Assembly: GCA_041497995.1 (NCBI GenBank)
Contig: JBGQHM010000051.1
Span: 1-26,276, forward strand
Length of the DNA stretch: 26,276 nucleotides
Direction of reading: 5' to 3'
From: DATKMS01 sp041497995
GTDB lineage: Bacteria; Desulfobacterota; Binatia; HRBIN30
The position numbers and the translations under genes are program-made. The notes under the pieces were generated by a model that did no database searches, was not told where the DNA came from, and was given only the letters and a program-made list of their open reading frames with translations. Positions 17,090 through 24,998 of the stretch are shown piece after piece (position 1 is the first letter of the stretch; the number at the start of each line of letters is the position of its first letter).

Positions 17090-18855
17090 TCCTTGGCCTC
17101 AACGCCTACCACGGTGACGCGGCCGCAGCGCTGGTCATCGACGGCGCCTTGGTGGCTGCGGCCGAGGAGGAACGCTTCAACCGCATCAAGCACAGCGCCG
17201 GCTTTCCGGTGCGCGCCGTTCAGTATTGCCTAGGCGCTGCCGGCGTGCGCGCCCGCGACGTCGACCACGTGGCGATCGCCCGCGACCCGCGTGCCCGGCT
17301 GATGCACAAGCTCTTGTATGCCGCGCGCATGCCCGGACGCGCCGTCGAACGGTTGCGCGTCCAACGCAAGGTCGGTGCGCTGCAGGACGACCTGGCCCGT
17401 GCGCTCGACGTCGGACGCACCGAAGTGCCGGCCACAATCCAACGCGTCGAGCACCATCGCGCACATCTGGCCAGCGCCTTTCTGGTCTCACCCTTCGATG
17501 CAGCCGCGCTGCTCTCCATCGACGGATTCGGCGACTTCGCCAGCGCCATGTGGGGCGTAGGAAATGGCCACGACATGACGCCCGGTGGCGCCGTGGTCTT
17601 CCCGCACTCGCTCGGCATCTTCTACACCGCGCTCACACAATACCTCGGCTTCCCGAAGTACGGCGATGAGTACAAGGTGATGGGACTCGCGTCGTACGGC
17701 GCGCCCGAGTTTCTCGACGAGTTTCGCCGCATTGTCTTGCTTGCGACGAACGGGGACATCGGCTTCCGCCTCGGCCTCGACTATTTCGTGCATCACCGCG
17801 ACGGCGTCGCGATGACCTGGGACGCGGGTGAGCCGGTCATCGGCCGCCTGTACTCGGCCCATCTCGAACAGCGACTCGGCCCTGCGCGCGCACCGGGCGC
17901 CGCGATTGAAGCACACCATCAGAATGTGGCGGCATCGATGCAGCGAAGGCTCGAAGAGGTCGTGCTCGACTGCTTGAGCGCCCTGCAGCGTCGTACCGGC
18001 ATGCGCCGGCTGTGCCTCGCCGGCGGCGTGGCATTCAACTGCGTCGCCAACGGCAAGATCCTCGAGCACACCGGCTTCGAAGAGGTGTACGTGCAGTCGG
18101 CAGCCGGCGACGCGGGTCTCGCCATCGGCGCCGCCATGGACGTCTGGCACCAACAGACCGGCAGCCGCCGCAGCTTTGTGATGGAGCATGCGTACTGGGG
18201 TCCGGAGTTCAGGGACGCCGAGATGCGCGCCGCGATTGACGCACGCCGCGCCGCCCTGGAGCACGAGTCCGTAGTCGTGCGTGCGGTCGACCACGCGGCT
18301 GAGCTGTGTCGGTCCACCGCGGCGTGCCTCGCTGACGGCAAGGTCGTCGGTTGGTTTCAAGGGCGCATGGAGTGGGGCCCGCGTGCCCTCGGCAACCGCA
18401 GCATCCTCGCCGACCCGCGGCGTGCGGCGATGCGTGACGTGCTCAACGAGAAGATCAAACGCCGCGAGATGTTCCGCCCATTCGCTCCATCGCTGCGCGA
18501 AGACGCGGCGGCGGAGTACTTCGAGCCGTCGTACCCTTCGCCCTTCATGCTCATGGCCTACCGGGTGCGACCGGAGAAGCAGGCGATCATCCCGGCGACG
18601 ACGCACGTCGACGGCACGGGTCGGCCGCAAACGGTGAACGCGCGCCAGAATGCGCTCTATCACGCCTTGCTCACCGAGTTTGGCCGGCAAACGGGCGTGC
18701 CGGTGTTGCTCAACACCTCGTTCAACGAAAACGAGCCGGTGGTGTGTACACCGGACGAGGCGATCGACTGTTTTATCCGCACCCGGATGGACGTGTTGGT
18801 GCTCGGCCATTGGGTCCTCGAACGGCAGGCGGCGCATGCGGCTGCTGTTTCTTAA
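17083..18855 (+). CDS. carbamoyltransferase (NodU/CmcH family)
   Basis: This 590-aa enzyme would transfer a carbamoyl group from carbamoyl phosphate, via carbamoyl-AMP, to a hydroxyl of a sugar. The N-terminal Kae1-like domain shows LNAYHGDAAAALV (6-18), VEHHRAHLASAF (122-133, metal-binding His), SIDGFGDFA (145-153), YKVMGLASYG (197-206), CLAGGVAFNCVANGKI (311-326) and AGDAGLAIGAA (341-351). The C-terminal domain has GWFQGRMEWGPRALGNRSIL (423-442) and LNTSFNENEPVVCTPDEAI (543-561). Length and order are normal for the family. The start is GTG 17083, with GGAGGA at 17071-17076; GTG 17086 (a GTGA overlap) is also possible. In this operon it likely carbamoylates a polysaccharide sugar. Confidence 0.93.
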   Translation: MVILGLNAYHGDAAAALVIDGALVAAAEEERFNRIKHSAGFPVRAVQYCLGAAGVRARDVDHVAIARDPRARLMHKLLYAARMPGRAVERLRVQRKVGALQDDLARALDVGRTEVPATIQRVEHHRAHLASAFLVSPFDAAALLSIDGFGDFASAMWGVGNGHDMTPGGAVVFPHSLGIFYTALTQYLGFPKYGDEYKVMGLASYGAPEFLDEFRRIVLLATNGDIGFRLGLDYFVHHRDGVAMTWDAGEPVIGRLYSAHLEQRLGPARAPGAAIEAHHQNVAASMQRRLEEVVLDCLSALQRRTGMRRLCLAGGVAFNCVANGKILEHTGFEEVYVQSAAGDAGLAIGAAMDVWHQQTGSRRSFVMEHAYWGPEFRDAEMRAAIDARRAALEHESVVVRAVDHAAELCRSTAACLADGKVVGWFQGRMEWGPRALGNRSILADPRRAAMRDVLNEKIKRREMFRPFAPSLREDAAAEYFEPSYPSPFMLMAYRVRPEKQAIIPATTHVDGTGRPQTVNARQNALYHALLTEFGRQTGVPVLLNTSFNENEPVVCTPDEAIDCFIRTRMDVLVLGHWVLERQAAHAAAVS

Positions 18856-20038
18856 TCGCTCCTTCTGGCCCGACCCCGAGGCCACAGGCCAATTGCTGAC
18901 TGAGCTGTGCGTGGACCTCAGCCAGCAGCATGAGGTCTGCGTCGTGGCCGGCCCGTCGTATCACGTGCGGACAGCGCACAGTGGACTGTGGCAGCACGAT
19001 ACGCTGGGTGCGGTGCGGATCGTGCGCACCTGGGGGACGCGGCTGCCAAAGGCGCGGCTGGCGGCGCGCCTGCTAAACCTCGGCAGCTACTACGCGCTCG
19101 CCGCGCTCGGCGCACTGCGTTTGTCGCGGCCCGACGTGGTGATTGCGGAGACCGACCCGCCGCTGCTCGGTGCGCTGGCGGCAGTCTTGAAGGCACACTG
19201 GCAGTGCGCGTTCGTCTACTATTGCCAGGATATCTACCCGGACGTCGGCGAGGCCACGGGCATGCTGCGCAACCGGGCGTTGCTGGCGTTGCTGGCGCGC
19301 GCCAACGCGCGCGCCTACCGGCGCGCCGATCGGGTCGTCGTCCTCGGCGACGACATGCGCCGGCGTTTGTTGGGCAAGGGCGTACCCGCGGACAAGATCG
19401 TCGTGCTGCCCAATTGGGTCGATTGCGACGCCGTTCGGCCGCTCGCAGCGAATCCGTTCCGCGCACAGTTCGGCGATACGTTCGTTGTGATGTATTCCGG
19501 CAACCTGGGACTGTCGCAGCAGCTCGAAACGATCCTCGCTGCCGCGCGCCAGCTGCGCGACGATGCGCGCATCCGGTTCGTGCTCATCGGTGAAGGCGCC
19601 CGCAAGGCGTGGCTGGAAGAGCGCGCGCGGCGCGACCAGCTGCGAAACGTACACTTCTTCCCGTATCAGCCCAAAGAGCAGTTGGCGCAGTCGTTGGGCG
19701 CGGCGGACTTGCATGTCATCCCGTTGCAAGCCGGGCTGGCGGGCTGCCTCGTACCAAGCAAAGTATACGGCATCCTCGCCGCCGGCCGGCCATTCGTGGC
19801 GCTGATGGACGCGGACGCCGAGGTCGCGACACTAGCGCAAGCGCAGCGCGTCGGCTTTGTCAGCGCGCCGGGCGACGCCGACGGGTTGGTACGCGTCATT
19901 CACCACGCACTTGCACAGCCGTCCGAGCTGCAGGCCATGGGCGCACGCGCGCGGGCGCTGGCGGAGCGCGAGTTTCACCGGCCCATTCTGACGCGGCGCT
20001 TCGCGGCGCTGCTGGAAGAGCTGCGGCCAGTCACGTAG
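18836..20038 (+). CDS. GT4 glycosyltransferase, WbuB-like
   Basis: This is a 400-aa glycosyltransferase. The N-terminus RLLFLNRSFWPDPEATGQLLTELC, the segment VVIAETDPPLLG and the block FVYYCQDIYPDVGEATGML belong to the WbuB-like GT4 group used in O-antigen and capsule assembly. The C-domain starts at VLPNWVDCDAVRPL and has VVMYSGNLGLSQQLETIL and HVIPLQAGLAGCLVPSKVYGILAAGRPFVAL, where the donor loop uses the SK-Y-ILA variant instead of E-x7-E, as usual for this group. The ATG at 18836 lies 20 bases inside the carbamoyltransferase gene; the upstream open frame back to 18650 is out-of-family sequence. It is the last gene of the tightly packed operon. Confidence 0.9.
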   Translation: MRLLFLNRSFWPDPEATGQLLTELCVDLSQQHEVCVVAGPSYHVRTAHSGLWQHDTLGAVRIVRTWGTRLPKARLAARLLNLGSYYALAALGALRLSRPDVVIAETDPPLLGALAAVLKAHWQCAFVYYCQDIYPDVGEATGMLRNRALLALLARANARAYRRADRVVVLGDDMRRRLLGKGVPADKIVVLPNWVDCDAVRPLAANPFRAQFGDTFVVMYSGNLGLSQQLETILAAARQLRDDARIRFVLIGEGARKAWLEERARRDQLRNVHFFPYQPKEQLAQSLGAADLHVIPLQAGLAGCLVPSKVYGILAAGRPFVALMDADAEVATLAQAQRVGFVSAPGDADGLVRVIHHALAQPSELQAMGARARALAEREFHRPILTRRFAALLEELRPVT

Positions 20039-20078
20039 CCGCCCGCACGATTTGCGTTGACGCGCCTTCTCACCTACG

Positions 20079-20098
20079 CTGCGCGCAGTTCGGCGCAG
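20079..20098 (+). other. small hairpin in the 76-base gap before the WecA-like gene
   Basis: The inverted repeat CTGCGC / GCGCAG (20079-20084 and 20093-20098) with an 8-base loop is the only structure seen in the gap 20039-20114. It has no T-tract, so it is not a normal intrinsic terminator. A TTGACG at 20057-20062 looks like a -35 box but has no -10 at proper spacing. The gap may mark a transcription-unit boundary. Confidence 0.3.
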
Positions 20099-20114
20099 TC
20101 AACGGTAGAGGACG

Positions 20115-22058
20115 ATGCTGAAGTACTGGGTGCTGGGTTTGACCGCTGCGGGGTTAGCGTTGTTGCTGACGCCGCTGACGGCGGCGCTGGCACGCTGGGT
20201 GGGCGCGGTGGACGAGCCCGAGCTGCGGCGCGTGCACAGCGGTCGCATCCCGCGGCTGGGCGGCCTCGCGGTGGTCGCCGCCTTCGTCGGAGCGATCGGG
20301 ATTGGTCTGCTCGCCGATCGCCTGTTGTTCGATGTCTTCTGGGGCAACAAGTGGCCGTGGGGATGGCTGCTGGGTGGCGCGTTGGTCGTGGTGGCGTGCG
20401 GCGCCGCCGACGACGTATGGACTCTGGGCCCGCTGCCCAAGCTCTGCTTTCAGATCGTTGCCGGTACGATGGTGCTCGCCGCCGGTCGCGGCATCACCCT
20501 GATCACGAACCCGCTGAGCGGTGCGAGCATCGAGCTCGGTCTGCTGGCAATGCCGTTGACCATCTTGTGGGTGGTGGGCATCACCAATGCCTTCAATCTC
20601 ATCGACGGGCTCGATGGGCTGGCGGTGGGTGTGGCACTGATTGCGTCGGGCACCCTCTTTTTCGTCTCGCTCGCCGGCGGCCGCGTCGAAGTTGCCCTCC
20701 TCGCTGCGACTCTCGCCGGCGCCCTCGCAGGCTTTCTCTACTACAACTTCAATCCCGCATCCGTATTTCTGGGTGACTGCGGCAGCCTGCTGGTTGGCTA
20801 TCTGCTGTCGGTGCTCTCGATCCAAGCGTCGCAGAAGGGCGCCACGGCCGTGGTCATTCTGGTGCCGATCCTGGCGCTTGGGCTGCCGATCATGGACGCA
20901 CTGCTGGCGATGATCCGCCGCTTGCTGCGCGCGTTGCGCGTGGTGCGGCCGGATGAAGAGCGCAACGAGTACCGCTTCCTGGTCCTCGGACCGACGTCGA
21001 TGTTCCGTGCCGACCGCGATCACATTCACCATCGGCTACTGGCTATGGGGCTGACGCATCGCCGCGCCGTGTTCCTCCTTTACAGCGTGTGCCTGGGCCT
21101 CAGTGGCCTCGCGTTCCTCGCCGTCAGCGCGCGCGGTGCCAACACAGCGATCATGGTCGCGCTGGTCGCGGTTGCCAGCTACGTCGGCGTCCGCAAATTG
21201 GGGTATCGCGAAGTCGAAGTGCTGCGGCGCGGCACGCTGCTGCCGCTGTTCGAGCTGCCGGTGTTCAGCCGGCGCCTGTTTCACGCCTGTGTCGACGCCG
21301 GCTTCGTCGCCACGGCCTACGCCGCCGCGCTGCTGATCACCAGCCAGGGTGGATGGGACCGCGGAGTGCGCGACTACCTGCTGCGCAGCGTCATCGTCTT
21401 CGTCACGCTGAAGCTCGCCGTCTTCGTCGCCATTGGCCTGTACCAGCGCTCCTACCGCTACACCGGCCTGACAGACGTCATCGCGTTACTAAAGGCGGTG
21501 GTGCTTGCCGAGTGCGCCGCGGTGGCGGCGGTGGGGCTCCTGTACGGCCTGCCGCGGCACGAGCTGCCGGCGTTGCTGCTCGACTGGTACTTCACCGCCA
21601 CGCTGGTCATCGGCGCGCGCGTGTCGTTCAAGTTGTTGGAGGCCATCGCCCAAGGTCACGGCGAGGCGGCAGCTTCACCGGTGTTGATCTACGGCTCGGG
21701 CTCGGGCGGTACGGCGTTGTTGCGCGAGATCGAGCAGAACCCCAAGCTCGGCTACCGCGCCATCGGTTTCGTCGATGATTCGCTGGGACTTCTCGGCCGG
21801 TCGATTAACGGTGTCCCCGTTCTCGGTTCGGTTGACGACCTCGGTGCACTGATCGCGCAACACGGTATCCGTGAAGTCATCGTCTCCACACCAAACGTGG
21901 ATCACGAGCACATGGACAAAGTCGCCACCGCGTGCCGCTTGGGCGGCGTGCAGCTGCGCCGCTTCCGCATCGCGCTCGAGGAAGTGGCGCCGAGCAGCGC
22001 GCTGATATCCGACTGGGACGAGCAGCCGGGTCACAAAGTCGGCGCGGGCGCCGGCTGA
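20115..22058 (+). CDS. WecA/MraY-like phosphoglycosyl transferase fused to a WbpM/CapD-type N-terminal region
   Basis: This 647-aa membrane protein has two parts. Residues 1 to ~375 are a polyprenyl-phosphate HexNAc-1-phosphate transferase like WecA. The motifs are RRVHSGRIPRLGG (38-50), AADD (97-100), NAFNLIDGLDGLA (158-170), FLGDCGS (218-224) and DRDHIHHRLL (300-309), with multiple membrane helices between. It would start repeat-unit synthesis on undecaprenyl phosphate. Residues ~385-647 resemble the front of WbpM/FlaA1/CapD proteins: several more helices (392-510), then a Rossmann-like CoA-binding domain with VLIYGSGSGGTALLREIEQN (523-542) and GFVDDSLGLLG. The catalytic SDR dehydratase domain that normally follows is absent. 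The ATG at 20115 begins a typical first helix; GGTAGAGGA lies just upstream (20104-20112). The role of the second half is unknown, possibly scaffolding or sensing. Confidence 0.85.
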   Translation: MLKYWVLGLTAAGLALLLTPLTAALARWVGAVDEPELRRVHSGRIPRLGGLAVVAAFVGAIGIGLLADRLLFDVFWGNKWPWGWLLGGALVVVACGAADDVWTLGPLPKLCFQIVAGTMVLAAGRGITLITNPLSGASIELGLLAMPLTILWVVGITNAFNLIDGLDGLAVGVALIASGTLFFVSLAGGRVEVALLAATLAGALAGFLYYNFNPASVFLGDCGSLLVGYLLSVLSIQASQKGATAVVILVPILALGLPIMDALLAMIRRLLRALRVVRPDEERNEYRFLVLGPTSMFRADRDHIHHRLLAMGLTHRRAVFLLYSVCLGLSGLAFLAVSARGANTAIMVALVAVASYVGVRKLGYREVEVLRRGTLLPLFELPVFSRRLFHACVDAGFVATAYAAALLITSQGGWDRGVRDYLLRSVIVFVTLKLAVFVAIGLYQRSYRYTGLTDVIALLKAVVLAECAAVAAVGLLYGLPRHELPALLLDWYFTATLVIGARVSFKLLEAIAQGHGEAAASPVLIYGSGSGGTALLREIEQNPKLGYRAIGFVDDSLGLLGRSINGVPVLGSVDDLGALIAQHGIREVIVSTPNVDHEHMDKVATACRLGGVQLRRFRIALEEVAPSSALISDWDEQPGHKVGAGAG

Positions 22059-22150
22059 CCGGCACCGTTCCGCTCTCGCTTCCGACTTCCTTTCCCGCTA
22101 CTTTTCCAGCCTGGATACACGCCGCAGGCCCCAATTCCGATCGTTGGCTC

Positions 22151-22157
22151 GAAGGAG
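22151..22157 (+). promoter_or_regulatory. ribosome-binding site of the Mrp gene
   Basis: GAAGGAG lies five bases before the ATG at 22163 and decides this start over the longer frame open from 21932, which runs through the end of the preceding gene. The rest of the 104-base gap 22059-22162 shows no clear promoter or terminator. Confidence 0.75.
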
Positions 22158-22162
22158 AACGG

Positions 22163-23227
22163 ATGGTAACGCCGCAACAGGTGCTCGAAGCGTTGAAGCA
22201 GGTGAAGTACCCAGGCTTCGCCCGTGACATCGTGTCATTCGGCATGGTGAAGGACATTGAAGTTGGTTCGCACGGCGTCAATGTGATCCTCGCGCCGACA
22301 ACGGCGAAGGAAGAGATCGTCCAACAGATCCGTGAGGCGGTGGCGGCCACCGTGTTGCAGATGCCGGGCGTCGCCGCGGTCGACGTGACCGTCACAGCTC
22401 CCGAGCAACCGGCGCGGCGCGTACAGCAAGGTCCCGCCGGCGTGCCCGGCGTGGCGCACATCGTCGCCGTTGCCAGCGGCAAAGGCGGCGTCGGCAAATC
22501 GACCGTCGCGGTCAACCTGGCACTGGCGTTGTCGCAGCTCGGCCATCGCGTTGGCCTGCTCGACGCCGACGTCTACGGACCGAGCGTGCCGCTGATGCTC
22601 GGCCTCACCGAACGACCACAGTCGACGGAGGACAAGCGCATCATTCCGCTGGAGCGCTTCGGTCTGAAGGTGGTTTCCCTCGGGCTCTTCATCGCCGAGG
22701 GGACGCCGGTGATCTGGCGCGGGCCGATGATCAACAAGCTGCTCACGCAGTTCCTGCGCGAGGTCGAATGGGGCGAGCTGGACTACCTGGTTCTCGACCT
22801 GCCACCAGGGACCGGCGACGCGCAGCTCACCATCACTCAGCAGGTGCCGCTCGATGGCGGGGTGATCGTCACCACGCCGCAAGACGTGGCGCTCGAAGAT
22901 GTGAAGCGGGGCGTCAAGATGTTCCAGCAGGTGCACGCCCCGGTGCTCGGTGTGGTCGAGAACATGAGCTACTACCTCTGCAGTTGCGGCGACCGCGCCG
23001 AGCTGTTTGGTCACGGCGGCGGCGCCGCGGTGGCCAAGCAGTTCAATATTCCGTTCCTCGGTGAGATCCCGTTGGTGCGTGAGCTGCGCGAGGCGGGCGA
23101 CAACGGCAAGCCGCTGGTCGCGGCCAGCCCGGAGCATCCGCAGAGCATCGCGTTCCGCGCCATTGCGCAGCAAGTGGTCGACGCCGTGGCGGCGCGGCCG
23201 GCGCAGGCGCTGCCGACGATTCACTGA
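22163..23227 (+). CDS. mrp: Mrp/ApbC-type iron-sulfur cluster carrier ATPase
   Basis: This 354-aa protein would bind and hand over Fe-S clusters in the cytoplasm. Residues 1 to ~85 are a MIP18/DUF59-like domain (VLEALKQVKYPGFARDIVSFGMV). The ATPase domain follows, with the deviant Walker A SGKGGVGKST (105-114), LLDADVYGPSVPLMLG (132-147), IWRGPMINKLLTQFL (184-198), LVLDLPPGTGDAQLT (209-223) and FGHGGG. The cluster-binding segment reads NMSYYLCSCGDRAELFG, so C273 and C275 are one residue apart, whereas the usual Mrp has CxxC. The start is set by the strong ribosome-binding site. It is separated from the polysaccharide genes by 104 bases and is probably its own unit. Confidence 0.95.
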   Translation: MVTPQQVLEALKQVKYPGFARDIVSFGMVKDIEVGSHGVNVILAPTTAKEEIVQQIREAVAATVLQMPGVAAVDVTVTAPEQPARRVQQGPAGVPGVAHIVAVASGKGGVGKSTVAVNLALALSQLGHRVGLLDADVYGPSVPLMLGLTERPQSTEDKRIIPLERFGLKVVSLGLFIAEGTPVIWRGPMINKLLTQFLREVEWGELDYLVLDLPPGTGDAQLTITQQVPLDGGVIVTTPQDVALEDVKRGVKMFQQVHAPVLGVVENMSYYLCSCGDRAELFGHGGGAAVAKQFNIPFLGEIPLVRELREAGDNGKPLVAASPEHPQSIAFRAIAQQVVDAVAARPAQALPTIH

Positions 23228-23234
23228 GAGGAAG

Positions 23235-23262
23235 CTGTCAGCTATCAGCGTTCAGCTGTCAG
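23235..23262 (+). repeat. four tandem heptamers of the CTRTCAG type
   Basis: CTGTCAG, CTATCAG, CGTTCAG and CTGTCAG follow each other without gaps between the Mrp gene and the CoA-transferase start. They occupy most of the 41-base intergenic space and end seven bases before the ATG. Heptamer arrays of this form are scattered between genes in many bacterial genomes; no function is known to me. Confidence 0.8.
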
Positions 23263-23268
23263 CAGGAA

Positions 23269-24597
23269 ATGAAGAGCGCGGAGTACGAACGCAAACGGAT
23301 CAGCGCCGAGGGTGCGGCGGCGCTGGTGCAGTCGGGCGATTGGGTGGATTACGGCTTCGGCGTGGGGCAGCCGGATTTGTTCGACCAGGCGCTCGCAGCG
23401 CGCAAAGAGCAGCTGCGGAGCGTGAAGATTCGTGCGGCGCTGACGCTGCGGCCGCGCGCGGTCGTCGAGTGCGATCCGCAGGGCGAGCACTTCCTGTGGT
23501 TCAACTGGCACTTCTCCGGTCTCGACCGGAAGTGGCACGACGCCGGCCGTAGCAACTATATCCCGATGAACTTTGGCGAAGCACCGGACTACTACCGGCG
23601 TTTCATCGATCGCGTCGACGTCGCGTGCATCAAGACGTGTCCGATGGACGACCACGGCTTCTTCAACTTCGGCGGCGCCGTCTCGTACCAGAAGGCGATG
23701 GCCGAGCGCGCAACGACGTTGATCGTCGAGACTTGTCCGACGATGCCGTACGTGTACGGCGCGGAGGAAGCGGTACATATCAGCGATGTCGCCCACGTCA
23801 TCGACGGTGAGTCGCCCGCTCCGGCCGAGCTCGCCAACGCCCAGGTGACTGCGATCGATCACACAGTCGCGACCCTCATCGCGGCGGAGATCGAAGACGG
23901 CGCCTGCCTGCAGATCGGCATCGGCGGCATGCCGAACGCGGTGTGCACGCTCTTGGGCGAGAGCACGGTGCAGAACCTCGGTATCCATTCGGAGATGTTC
24001 GTCGACGGCATGATCGACTTGTGGGAGGCCGGCAAGGTCACCGGCGCGCGCAAGGCGATCGATCGGTACCAGATGGTATACACCTTCGCGGCCGGGTCAC
24101 GCCGCCAGTACGACTTCATCCATCGCAACCCGCGCACGCGCAGCTGTCCGGTGGACTACACCAACCTGCCGCACCACATCATGCAGAACAACCGCGTGGT
24201 GTCGGTAAACAACACGACGCAGATGGATCTGCAGGGGCAGGCGGCGTCGGAGTCGTCCGGGCATCGGCACATCAGCGGCACCGGTGGCCAGCTGCAGTTC
24301 GTGCGCGGCGCCTACGCCTCGCACGGCGGCAAGTCATTCATCTGCCTGGCGTCGACCTACGAGAAAGACGGCGACCGGCGCAGCCGGATCGTGTCGACGC
24401 TGACGCCGGGGAACATCGTCACCACACCACGCACCGACGTCATGTACGTCGTCACCGAGTACGGCATGGTCAACCTGAAGGGCAAGTCGGTCGCCGAGCG
24501 CGCCACGGCGCTGATCGGAATTGCACACCCAGACTTCCGCGAATCCCTCGGACGCGAGGCACGCGAGTGCAACATCATCCCCAAGGGATTCTACTAG
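23269..24597 (+). CDS. acetyl-CoA hydrolase/CoA-transferase family protein (Cat2/4-hydroxybutyrate CoA-transferase-like)
   Basis: This 442-aa enzyme would move CoA between short-chain acyl-CoAs and carboxylic acids such as acetate, butyrate or 4-hydroxybutyrate. The first half carries VDYGFGVGQPDLFDQAL (26-42). The second half has the core IGIGGMPNAV (216-225) and GIHSEMFVDGMIDLW (238-252); Glu242 sits at the position of the catalytic Glu that forms the glutamyl-CoA thioester in this family. VVSVNNTTQMDLQGQ, GTGGQLQFVRGAYAS and YVVTEYGMVNLKGKSVAERA are further family blocks. Length is normal. The start ATG at 23269 is the first in frame after the heptamer repeats; AGGA is only one base away, so the ribosome site is poor. 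The stop TAG (24595-24597) touches the edge of the inverted-repeat element. Confidence 0.92.
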   Translation: MKSAEYERKRISAEGAAALVQSGDWVDYGFGVGQPDLFDQALAARKEQLRSVKIRAALTLRPRAVVECDPQGEHFLWFNWHFSGLDRKWHDAGRSNYIPMNFGEAPDYYRRFIDRVDVACIKTCPMDDHGFFNFGGAVSYQKAMAERATTLIVETCPTMPYVYGAEEAVHISDVAHVIDGESPAPAELANAQVTAIDHTVATLIAAEIEDGACLQIGIGGMPNAVCTLLGESTVQNLGIHSEMFVDGMIDLWEAGKVTGARKAIDRYQMVYTFAAGSRRQYDFIHRNPRTRSCPVDYTNLPHHIMQNNRVVSVNNTTQMDLQGQAASESSGHRHISGTGGQLQFVRGAYASHGGKSFICLASTYEKDGDRRSRIVSTLTPGNIVTTPRTDVMYVVTEYGMVNLKGKSVAERATALIGIAHPDFRESLGREARECNIIPKGFY

Positions 24598-24670
24598 GGC
24601 CTGCGGCCGGCGTCATTTCTATGGCCCGCTCCCGTTGGGTCGCTAGGGGCTGCCAAGTCCGACAGCCTGC
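24598..24670 (-). repeat. dispersed repeat, copy B (left end of inverted pair)
   Basis: This is the reverse-complement copy of the repeat seen at 14533-14606 and 24925-24998. It contains one base fewer in the G-run (CGGG against CGGGG). It begins one base after the CoA-transferase stop codon. Confidence 0.85.
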
Positions 24671-24760
24671 TAGTCTAGTCTGGAGCCCCGAGCCGCCCCA
24701 CCTTCAAGGTGAGGAGGCAGGGACGCCTGCTGCCACCACCATTTCACTTCGAATCCCTTC

Positions 24761-24788
24761 GCCACCCCAGCGTGTCACGTGGGGTGGC
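24761..24788. other. GC-rich hairpin in the element core
   Basis: GCCACCCCA (24761-24769) and TGGGGTGGC (24780-24788) form a perfect 9-bp stem with a 10-base loop. There is no following T-run, so it is not a standard terminator. It may be a recognition structure of the element, or may stabilise the 3' end of the CoA-transferase mRNA. Confidence 0.6.
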
Positions 24789-24924
24789 CGTACCGACGCG
24801 CGTCCAGTTTCGTGCCGACGTTCGACCCCGATTCGCGGACCCGGACAATCGCCGCGCACAGGCGTTCGACATGGCAAAGCATTTGCTTCGCCTGAATGCG
24901 TCCATGAGCACGGTCCATTCCCTC

Positions 24925-24998
24925 GCAGCCCGTCGTACTTGGCAGCCCCTAGCGACCCATCGGGGAGCGGGCCATAGAAATGGCGCTGGCCGCAGGCC
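24925..24998 (+). repeat. dispersed repeat, copy C (right end of inverted pair)
   Basis: This copy has the same orientation as copy A at 14533-14606 and differs from it at five of the best 66 positions. It ends 12 bases before the ATG of the next gene, so the element may carry, or have displaced, that gene's upstream signals. Confidence 0.85.

Noticed and set aside
17488..18885. A 465-aa minus-strand open frame antisense to the carbamoyltransferase
   Set aside because: The sense strand carries all carbamoyltransferase motifs; the antisense frame has none and is a composition effect.
20057..20085. A sigma-70 promoter starting with TTGACG before the WecA-like gene
   Set aside because: No acceptable -10 box lies 16-18 bases downstream, so only the hairpin there is reported, at low confidence.
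22235..23224. A 329-aa minus-strand open frame antisense to the Mrp gene
   Set aside because: The sense frame is an unmistakable Mrp protein with a strong ribosome site.
23943..24977. A 344-aa + strand frame running from inside the CoA-transferase through the inverted-repeat element
   Set aside because: Its first two thirds overlap a well-supported gene in another frame. Its ending (DPSGSGP) equals that of the SGNH hydrolase only because both read the same repeat.
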